From the NCBI GenBank assembly GCA_964017195.1, contig OZ024891.1:866694-930693 (forward strand): DNA of 64,000 bases, written 5' to 3'. Positions 55,640-64,000 of this stretch are shown here, in pieces (position 1 is the stretch's first letter; every line of letters begins with the position of its first letter). The DNA comes from Siderastrea radians (lineage: Eukaryota > Cnidaria > Anthozoa > Scleractinia > Rhizangiidae). The notes under the pieces are model-generated. The model was not told where the DNA came from. It made no database searches and saw only the letters and a program-made list of their open reading frames with translations. The position numbers were made by a program, and so were the translations under genes.

Positions 55640-56135
55640 CTTCATTCATCTTAAAACAGTGCTATAATATATTATTATAAAGTTGTCAGGTCAATCTTAA
55701 CGAATTTTTTTGTAACCTTTTTCTCTGGCTGCTGTGGCTGCTTTGCTTTCTGTGGCTGCCAGTATGAAGTATGTACCCAGTATGCCAATATGTGTAACAT
55801 TTTGTTTGAAAACTGGCAAATGTGACATAAAAGGGCATGATTAGTCATTTTGAGGCAAGGATTTACAAAATAATGTGGTTGATTTTTTGAGATGATTTTA
55901 GCTCGATCTGTAACATTAAAAGCAAATACCGCTTCATGTATATGTATCTTGAATATACTAGGCCAGGGTACTGCTATCCCAAGTCTAAAAGGAACATGGA
56001 AAATCACTTTCCTTTTATTTTGCTTGTAAATAAATCACATATAACAATAACTTGTTTCCGTTATTTTATTTACAAGACATAATAGTTAAGCTTCAAGGCT
56101 AGGACTAACAACATTAATTTGGAAGTATTTTCACA
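55640..56135. other. No gene recognised
   Basis: Plain AT-rich intron sequence between the transposase end and the 42-bp array. Confidence 0.5.
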
Positions 56136-56139
56136 CTAC

Positions 56140-57345
56140 TTTGGGAATGTTACGAGAAAACATTCCCATGTTATTCTTAACTTTGGGGATATGGGAAATA
56201 TTCCCAAATTAGTATTCTCAACTTTGGGAATGTTATGGGGAAATATTCCCATATTATTCTGAACATTGGCAATAATGGGAAAATATTCCCATATTATTCT
56301 CAACATTGGGAATGTTATGGGGAAATATTCCCATAATATTCTCAACTTTGGGAATAACATGGGAAAATATTCCCATATTATTCTCAACTTTGGGAATAAC
56401 GTGGGAAAATATTCCCATATTATTCTCAACATTAGGAATATTATGGGAAAATATTCCCATGATATTCTCAACTTTGGGAATCTTATGGGGAAATATTCCC
56501 ATATTTTTCTCAACTTTGGCAATCTTATGGGGAAATATTCCCATATTATTCTCAGCTTTGGGAATCTTATGGGGAAATATTCCCATATTATTCTCAACAT
56601 TGGGAATAGTATGGGGAAATATTCCCATATTATTCTCAACTTTGGGAATAATATGGGAAAATATTCCCATGATTTTCACAATGTTGGGGAAATATTCCCA
56701 TAATATTCCCATAATATTGGGGAAATATTCCCATAATATTCTCAACTTTGGGAATAACATGGGAAAATATTCCCATATTATTCTCAACTTTGGGAATAAC
56801 GTGGGAAAATATTCCCATATTATTCTCAACATTAGGAATATTATGGGAAAATATTCCCATGATATTCTCAACTTTGGGAATCTTATGGGGAAATATTCCC
56901 ATATTTTTCTCAACTTTGGCAATCTTATGGGGAAATATTCCCATATTATTCTCAGCTTTGGGAATCTTATGGGGAAATATTCCCATATTATTCTCAACAT
57001 TGGGAATAGTATGGGGAAATATTCCCATATTATTCTCAACTTTGGGAATAACGTGGGAAAATATTCCCATATTATTCTCAACATTAGGAATATTATGGGA
57101 AAATATTCCCATGATATTCTCAACTTTGGGAATCTTATGGGGAAATATTCCCATATTTTTCTCAACTTTGGCAATCTTATGGGGAAATATTCCCATATTA
57201 TTCTCAGCTTTGGGAATCTTATGGGGAAATATTCCCATATTATTCTCAACATTGGGAATAGTATGGGGAAATATTCCCATGTTATTCTCAACTTTGGGAA
57301 TAATATGGGAAAATATTCCCATGATTTTCACAATGTTGGGATCAC
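56140..57345. repeat. 42-bp tandem array with palindromic GGGAATATTTCCC cores
   Basis: About 28 units of 42 bp such as ATGGGGAAATATTCCCATAT + TATTCTCAACTTTGGGAATA. Unit order is itself repeated (56355-56630, 56745-57030, 57043-57270), a higher-order structure. Since 42 is a multiple of three, several frames on both strands stay open for 140-400 codons; these are repeat artefacts. Confidence 0.95.
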
Positions 57346-57360
57346 GAAGAAAGCAACACT

Positions 57361-57556
57361 TTCCCCCCCCCAAAAACCCCAATTATTACATCTAAGGAGT
57401 CAACAGCTTCCCAAAAATATCCCAAATGTGGAATTCCATGTCTCAGTTTTTCCCAATTATTGGGAATTTTCCCATTCAATTCCCAACTGGGAATTTTGAA
57501 AACGTTCCTGTGATTATTATTATTATTATTATTATTATTTTTTTTTTTTTTTTTAC
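57361..57556. repeat. End of the array: CCCAAT repeats and (ATT)n/poly-T next to the SEA exon donor
   Basis: 57420-57510 contains inverted TTGGGAATT/AATTCCCAA motifs, then ATT units and a 16-base T run ending at the donor GTAAAA of the SEA exon. It corresponds, inverted, to the start of the 45690 array. Confidence 0.8.
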
Positions 57557-57931
57557 CTGTTGGAAGGGTAGTGACGGTAGTCACAGTTGGAGTCGTAGGC
57601 ACAACCTCTCTGGCAGACACCTTGCCTAAAAGTAGAAATTCTAGCTCCTTCGTACCATTGGCTGTTTGGAACTCTTCGACGATACTGTTATTGGTTACAT
57701 TTGATGTAGGCTCAAAGACAAGGTCATAGTCTACCCCGACACTTCCTGGGAAAAATCTAATAATACGGATGGCCACAAAGAAGCGAAATTTTCTCTTGCA
57801 GAAGGGTACAATAATGGTAGTTATCTCGGCAATGAGAAAAAGTGATTTTTGAGAACTGATGTCATCGTAGGCAGGGTCGTATTTCCTGCTTATGATAGTT
57901 ACTGTCACTGAAAACGTTCGTTCAGGCTTCT
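57557..57931 (-). CDS. SEA-domain exon of the EGF-SEA gene
   Basis: 375 nt, phase 1 to phase 1, acceptor TTTTGTCTTTTAG and donor GTAAAA (minus strand). Reads KPERTFSVTVTIISRKYDP, then AIRIIRFFPGSVGVDYDLVF and EFQTANGTKELEFLLLGKVS, ending in a Thr-rich stalk TPTVTTVTTLPT. GSVGV matches the autoproteolysis motif of SEA domains (cleavage between Gly and Ser in the known family), placed just before the next strand. Such domains lie next to the membrane in mucin-like and adhesion proteins. The downstream exon encodes the membrane span, as expected. Confidence 0.85.
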
Positions 57932-58059
57932 CTAAAAGACAAAAGGAAACAAAAAACAATCACACTTCTGTGAACACAAAGGGTCAAATATTTGTAAATA
58001 AAACCTTCTCAAGAGTGATTAACATCTCATCGGAGCAGTCCAATATCAAACAGAGGACA

Positions 58060-58106
58060 GTTAAAGGACACGAACATTATCATTATCGTGTTTGACACGT
58101 AAATAA

Positions 58107-58159
<53 letters not shown>

Positions 58160-58160
58160 T
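58060..58160 (+). repeat. Retroposon tail with (ACTT)n
   Basis: CACGTAAATAAACTTACTT followed by about 14 ACTT units. AATAAA plus tetranucleotide tail resembles the 3' end of a non-LTR element; upstream sequence (57960-58090) has no recognised ORF. Confidence 0.5.
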
Positions 58161-58498
58161 TTTATCAACAAGTGGGCCTTACTTTGTTACATCAGTGTTC
58201 AAACAAATTTATGATAACATTTAGCTCTAGAAAAAACTGTTTTCAGAGAAATGAAATAGTGTAACTGCTATTCCTTTAATGCCCCAATTATCGCACGTAA
58301 TAAACTTAGTGATTAACACATGGTCTTACGCACCTTGGTACAGGCTGTTAAACAAATAGAAAGATAAATGAAAAAATAAATAAATAATAAGCAGCTGTCT
58401 AGCTTGTATTTCAAAAGAAGGCTAGCCGTGTTTACACACATGCGTTTCTATTCTTTAATGCCTGCAATAAAAGCACAATATAAATGACTTTATCTCAC

Positions 58499-58612
58499 CT
58501 TCTTCGCAGTTCTTTCCTTGAAAACTTCCTGTACATGTGCATTGGAATGATCGATCTTCCTGTGTACAGGTTCCACCGTTTGAACAAGGGTTGGGATTAC
58601 ACGCATCGGGGA
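58499..58612 (-). CDS. EGF-like domain exon (second EGF) of the EGF-SEA gene
   Basis: 114 nt, phase 1-1, a complete EGF module: PDACNPNPCSNGGTCTQ with the remaining Cys in CTCTGSFQGKNC; six Cys in EGF spacing. Acceptor ATTTACTAATTTCAG and donor GTGAGA on the minus strand. The last base joins the SEA exon to make Glu. Extracellular, probably an interaction module; DAC at the start resembles the calcium-binding variety only weakly. Confidence 0.9.
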
Positions 58613-58614
58613 CT

Positions 58615-59560
58615 GAAATTAGTAAATAAGTGAAATGTTGGCTTGTGCCCGAGAAAAAAGATCAAGGGAGGAAAATTCGGCACATATAGCCCTATTTAAA
58701 GAATACAGTTCTTCTGTCACTATCGTGTGATAGGTTGCCCGAGGAAAATTGATGTTCACAACAAATATTAGCCCGAGAACCTAGTTCGAGGGCTTATATG
58801 AAATTTGAACATCAAATTTCCGAGGGAACCTATCACACATATATAGGGCCTGAGACAGAAGAACTCAATTGTTTTTATTGTACAACGCTACATTTTGAGC
58901 GAAAATTGCCAAAACGGGCACTTTGCGCTGATAGGCGCCCTCTGAGGAGAGATACTAACGCGTCACGTGATCGATTTTGACCAACGTGAGCACACCAAAA
59001 TATAGCGTTTTACTATAATCAATATTATTCCCCTTGTGCGTCACTGGTAAAATCTGTTGAATTATAAATTAACAAGAAAAGCCCTGGGGGCATTGGACGC
59101 CGCCGTTTTTCCCCCTCCCCTCGCGGTGCAAAATACATTACGGTCACTCGAGATACGTGCCCAAGTGGTATAAAGTTTTGAAGTTGGTGATTTTTCGTAC
59201 GTTCGACGTGTGTGCTGCCATCCCCCCCCCAACGTCTTCTCTGCACCCTTCTTCTTGTGATATCATGAATCCCTTATAGTATGAACAGCTTTCCCTTCCC
59301 TCATTCCTTGGTTGTCAACCTGTTCTAGCACTCGCGAAGAAGAACGTGACGAAATAGTTCTGACCATAGCGTGACTCAGCTACGTCACGTTTTTTTTAAC
59401 GAAATGACATCTCAGCGTAATTCTAAATATTAAACAAGGGCACGGAAATTTAAATAGATTTATGATAAAGAAAAAATTATCCATAAATCGAAAGGGAACG
59501 GTTATCTACTGAAAAAGGAAACGTAAAAGTCTACTTTTAGGCCATGAATCGATAAATGCC
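58615..59560. other. Intron, no gene recognised
   Basis: Contains a short inverted pair around 58725-58830 (TGTGATAGGTT / AACCTATCACA, CGAGGAAATTGATGTTCA-type mirror) of about 90 bp arms, probably a small hairpin repeat, otherwise nothing. Confidence 0.5.
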
Positions 59561-60010
59561 TTAGCGAAAGCAAGGAAATTCCCCCAATTGGCTTCTGTCT
59601 TTCAGTGACGTAATGTTTACGAGTTACGGCAAGTTAGGCGAATTCATGCCAGCTTCAAAGCTCGCTAGCACCTTCGTCCTCGCTCTCATCGAAGAGAAGT
59701 CAACTCTATTGAATTTCTTGTACTTTTCTACACAACTTTCCCTAAAGATTTTGGCGAAGCAAAGCAAAACTGCCAAAAAAATGCTTGCATTTCACTGTTG
59801 AATTATTCAACTTGGCGAAAGCAATGGACTTCCCCGAATCGCCTTTTGTGTTTCAGTGATGTAATGTTTATGTGCCAGGGCAAGTTTGGCGAATTCATGC
59901 CAGCTTCAAAGCTCGCTAGCACCTTCGTTCTTGCTTTCATCGAAGGGTTTTCATGCCATTAAATCGCCAGTAATTTTCTACACCAACTTTCATGAAAATT
60001 CTGGCGAAAT
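59561..60010. repeat. Diverged tandem duplication, period 251 bp
   Basis: AATTCATGCCAGCTTCAAAG with CTCGCTAGCACCTTCGT occurs at 59641 and 59892; flanks (GCGAAAGCAA, TTTCAGTGA, TTCTACAC) also correspond. No coding content. Confidence 0.85.
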
Positions 60011-60341
60011 AACGCTAAACGAACGAAGAACACCGGCAAGTATTGTTTTGACCGAGCGGAGGTCTGGGGCAAGTGACCACCAAAGAAAAAGAAACGGATA
60101 TTACTAGACCCCGTCCTCACGGCGGGGTAAAAATTTGGGGCAAGTAACACTTGAGTTCCCCTTTCTTTAACAGAAGACAACGTAAATTCCTTACATTGGT
60201 GCAGTAGAATACATATAGCGCCTGGGGAAAACATTGTCTAAGATCTGCTAGAAAAAACTTAACTCGGAAAATGTTGGAAGACAAACTAATTGCAGTGATT
60301 TGTCAACTATTGTGGAATGAAGAACATATTGAAGGACCCAA

Positions 60342-63300
60342 TTAAAGTGTATATGACACGAAAATTTTTTCCTCGGTTTTTTATTGTTTTACGTGCATAA
60401 AAAACGATTCTAAGCTTTAAACCGGCATCAAACTTTTCAAAAGTACTTTTTTCGCGGTGAAAATAGCGCAAATTTGAGTTCAAAAGTGTCGCCGTCTCGC
60501 GCGGCCAAAATATCACGTGAGTAGCTAATGTGACGTCAATCGACTGGATAACAAAGCCAACATGGCGTCAAAGTGGAAGGAACTTGGGAGAGTTAGCAAA
60601 GGTTTCCCGTAGCTGAAGCGCCTAATAAGCGGTGGTTTGCGTATTCCTTTTGGAGAAATGGAGGGAAAGTACTCAGTATTCCTCGGATCCAGCATTTTGG
60701 GACAAGGGAATCGAAATAATTGTGTTAAAGGAGACGCAAGGTCGAAGCACTCAGGCTACTTGAGATTTTGATGTTTGCTATGTTTTTAACTTGAAGATAT
60801 GGTTACGAACGAGCATTGTTTTATAAGGATCTGCCTCGGTAAGCAAAAAAGTTTTACTGCAAAGCCCAGAGATGCTTTTCATTCGCAAAGCAGGACAGGT
60901 ACGATAGCGTGGTCTGACTTGCGATTGTACAGGTGAACAGAGCTACCAGTACGGTCTTAAAATGAAATTTGTTTTTATCCTTCTCTGGACTTCAGTAAGA
61001 CATTATGATATCAGTATAATTTCAACGACGATCGGCTACTCATAACATTTTTACACTGGACTGTGCATACACTGTCTTAACCTGGCTGCACTGGATGAAG
61101 GATTTTAACTTAAATAAATCACCTTTTTAGCAAGACAAGAGTTCAGGATTTTGTTTTACTCTTCCTGTGAGGAGGCTGTAAATGCCTCGTTGTTAGAGAG
61201 TGAAAATAGGAAGATAATCGAGAGGTTGCTGAAAGAATTCCAGGAAAATGTCTCACTTGGTTATATTTGTTTATGAAGACAAACATTTTCTAGGAGTTTG
61301 TTTAATCCTATGTGTACATATCAAGGTTTGTACCAATCAGGCTGAAATAAATTCCCTGCCTTTTCACTGATGACCACGACCTGACCTGACCTGATTTATA
61401 TCAGCTTGCCAACAACAAAAATCCCTGTTTATACCAACAGCTCTAACTAACCTAGACCCACCCAGGCCTCGAGTGATCTAGATTGGGTGGTTGTTGATAC
61501 TGACATAGGGCATTCAGACTCCCCCCCCCCTCCCTTGCTTTTTGGTCAGATGAAGTAAACATGGAATTATTATTTATTGTTGCTTTATGTTTGGTGGTGG
61601 TTCTTATAGATCAATAAATATCAACTATCAAAATTGAAGATCAAGTGATGATGACAGAAGGACATTCCTTCTGTTGCAATGATTGTGACCTATTGTCAAC
61701 AAGAACGATACATTACATTGTATTTAATTTACTATTTTAGAAACTTCCCGTATAGGAATAATTAGATAAATTGTTGTTGTTGTTGTGCTGCCACTCTTTG
61801 TTGGCTGCGACGAAACAGGTACACTATGACATGATGTTACAAAAACAATAATTACTCCTAAGTAAAAATTGACTGGTGATTTACAATGTTGTTAAGGATG
61901 CCACAGATGCCCCAAGCTTTAACTCTGTCTCCACTTATTAGTAACTATGGTATTAATTTAGGTGCTCCATACAGTGCTTCTACCTCTCTCCATTAGAATC
62001 AGGCTTAAGCAGATTAAGCTTGCGGGGCCAGCCCTGTGTCAGGGACCTGTATTGTGTGTGTGTGTGTGTGTGTGGGGGGGGGGGGGGTGAGCTGCTGTAA
62101 ATAATATCTACAAGTATCTACAAGGGATGTATGGATCGTCATCACTGTGTCTGAGTGATACATATGCTTTGGTAATTGACCAGTTAATAATGATTATTAT
62201 TGATGAAGATCGATGTTGATTCCCATTGTTCATAGGAAATTGTTTGAGGAGGAGTCAATATGGAGACCCATTGTTGATTTGCAAATTTACTCGTCAATTG
62301 TCAATTTTTGTTGGTTTATTTATAATTAACTGCTAGTTTTAGAAGAGTTTGATGTGCTGCGCTCCCCTTCTGTGGTATTAGAAACACCAAAAGTTATTTA
62401 AGAAGCTCAAGGACACCAGTTATTTTAAAAGCTAATGAACATGGTTATGATTCAATAACAGTTCTACAATATTGGAAAACCATACCCACTGCAAGATAAA
62501 ACAAAATAACTGTATTTTAATACGAAATGTGACAATGCCTTAGCGTCATGGTACTGAGTTGTTTGGAAAATTACCGAGCCAAGATTAGTGTTAATACCCT
62601 AATATTGATACTCTAGATAGCAACAGTCTTAAGCTGCTATATTTGCTGAATCAGCCAGTGATATGGCAAGTAGCCTGCGAGCTGAGGTCAGTTTCAGTGC
62701 CGTTTTTAAAGTAAAGCGTATATAGATTCTAATTGCAGGATAACACGACAGTGGAAATAAATGTCTTTTCTGGCCTGGGAGTACATTGCGTACGGCCACA
62801 TTATCAACAAAACGATTTCGTCATAGGCTTTTCTTTACACTCTGTAAAAACACTTTTGCTTGCTGCAGAAACCAGTGAAACTAATGCCAGGCTGGGAATA
62901 AACTCTGGGAACTCGTTCTTAAATCAAATTGAATCGAAAATTCAGCGCACTCTCTATAAGAACGAGGAAATTCTTGCGGTATTAAAACATCAAAACACTC
63001 GGCACTTTCGGTTCTCCTTAGGTTGGTGGAAACAGCAAGCTGTTTATGTGAACACAAGGGCTTTGATGCTCTTAATAAACGCTAAAAGAACTTAACAAAG
63101 AAATCTCACAGTACAGTCAGGATAAGTCATCGACTTTGAGATCAACATCCTCACCACAGTACGAAATGAAGAGAAGACATCGCAACTGTTCGTCGTCGTC
63201 TGGTTTGATAAGACCTAAAACAGCTCTATTTTTTCTCCTACTTGTTCTTTCTCACTGTAGGTCTTGGAAGTTTCGAAAAGATCCCCGATACTGCTGAACA

Positions 63301-63557
63301 ATGTCAACATTTTGAGGCGATTTGTAACAAAAACACTAGCTGCGTTCGCGGGAACGCCATCAAGTCAATTGACGTCACAATGAGGTAAATTCGGTCCCAG
63401 TCCCCGGGACAGTTTTGAAGTGAAAAATAGGGTCTTTTGCCCGCGAAAAAAGAGGTTTTTAAAAATTTTAGACAGGTTTTAAGTTTAGAATCGTTTTTTA
63501 TACACATCAGTCTCTCCAAAAACCGAAGAAAAAAATTTCGTGCCATATACGCTTTAA
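60342..63557. mobile_element. TTAA-flanked element with long, diverged terminal inverted repeats
   Basis: TTAAAGTGTATATGACACGA at 60342 is mirrored at 63539-63557 (TTAAAGCGTATATGGCACGA). Inverted similarity continues about 200 bp (AAAAAACGATTCTAA, TTTTTTCGCGG, TGTGACGTCAAT). 3.2 kb, size of a small Kolobok- or piggyBac-type element. No transposase recognised; a 121-codon ORF at 62733 is the only candidate. Includes a GT/G run at 62056-62088. Confidence 0.65.
62733..63095 (+). CDS. Hypothetical ORF inside the TTAA element
   Basis: MQDNTTVEINVFSGLGVH to LINAKRT, 120 aa, open but without recognised motifs. Codon use looks coding-like (AGCGCACTCTCTATAAG, GGTTGGTGGAAACAG). Could be the last exon of a transposon-borne gene; equally a chance ORF. 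Confidence 0.25.
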   Translation: MQDNTTVEINVFSGLGVHCVRPHYQQNDFVIGFSLHSVKTLLLAAETSETNARLGINSGNSFLNQIESKIQRTLYKNEEILAVLKHQNTRHFRFSLGWWKQQAVYVNTRALMLLINAKRT

Positions 63558-63812
63558 TGCATTATTTCCTGTGCGTAGTCAAGGCCACATAAAAGGATAG
63601 TCCTAAAAGGTATACAAGAGTCGATGCAAGATACTGAAAACCAAATCAAATTAAAACGCCAGGGACATACAACACGAGAGAGCTTTAAGTTAACCATAAA
63701 ATAATTATTTCTTACCTCTCTCTACACCTCAATTACTAATATAACTCAAACCAGATTTTTGTGATCAAAAAACAACTCTTCAGATAGAAAAACTGTACAA
63801 GAGTTGCTGTAC

Positions 63813-63926
63813 CTTCTTGACAAAGATCTCCAATGTAGCCACTTTCACACTGACAAAAAAAACCATTTATTTCGTCGATACATTTTCCACGACCAGAGCA
63901 GCTGACATTTTTGCAATCATCTATAT
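63813..63926 (-). CDS. EGF-like domain exon (first EGF in window)
   Basis: 114 nt, phase 1-1, acceptor TTTTTTTTCAG and donor GTACAG (minus strand). Encodes DIDDCKNVSCSGRGKC followed by CQCESGYIGDLC: six Cys with an N-terminal D-I-D-D/C pattern of calcium-binding EGF. It precedes the EGF exon at 58612 in the same phase. Earlier exons must lie beyond 64000. Confidence 0.9.
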
Positions 63927-64000
63927 CTGAAAAAAAAACCAAAACTATGAATAAAAAGTCTCAGTATAGCTGCAAAGCACCTGAAATGTGTAAAATAAAA

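Noticed and set aside
56254..57499. ORFs of up to 397 codons on both strands
   Set aside because: They come from a 42-bp repeat whose length is a multiple of three; overlapping long frames on both strands with the same repeat are not evidence of genes.

Overview
The window looks like nuclear DNA of an anthozoan cnidarian, most likely a stony coral or sea anemone. It is AT-rich, has spliced genes with GT-AG introns and matching phases, carries EGF and SEA modules, and is packed with nested transposons (Polinton, Penelope-like, DIRS-like, En/Spm-like, Tc1-like, foldback elements, tRNA-like repeats). Species assignment is inference.

Layout. 1-1734: minus-strand DIRS-like retrotransposon (reverse transcriptase start, zinc knuckle, gag-like ORF, two direct repeats). 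1768-3590: Penelope-like fragment ending in a GIY-YIG nuclease, two (ATT)n tracts, two tRNA-like units. 4368-5090: minisatellites. 5697-7190: rearranged copies of Polinton polymerase sequence lying outside the Polinton. 7331-30962: a complete but decayed Polinton/Maverick, with 197-bp terminal inverted repeats that start AGTAGT and are flanked by CAAGG on both sides. It encodes protein-primed DNA polymerase B, integrase, phospholipase-A2-like protein, a minor-capsid-like/adenain-type protease gene, major capsid protein, penton-like protein, packaging ATPase, a collagen-like fibre and several small proteins. Its last gene is split by a foldback element (24127-30462) with an 8-bp target duplication. 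That element carries a two-ORF Penelope-like element and extra copies of its 3' end. 31451-35737: Tc1-like element with a nested foldback structure and a LINE fragment. 36589-38263: near-perfect inverted repeat with 522-bp arms.

44008-63926: minus-strand host gene (EGF, EGF, SEA with a GSVGV cleavage motif, transmembrane, cytoplasmic exons; the 5' part lies beyond the right edge). Its 12.8-kb intron holds two related tandem arrays in opposite orientation, a palindrome of tRNA-like units, an intact five-exon gene of unknown function (47928-51437, minus) and, head-to-head with it, a broken En/Spm-type transposase (51669-55636, plus). A TTAA-flanked long-TIR element (60342-63557) sits in the next large intron.

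How it works together: the Polinton genes form a virus-like set (replication, integration, virion proteins, packaging). The ATPase, the membrane protein and the gene at 12436 are open, but polymerase, integrase, capsid and protease genes are broken, so this copy is probably inactive. Several frameshifts lie in homopolymers and could be assembly errors. The substitution stops and the insertion are harder to explain that way.
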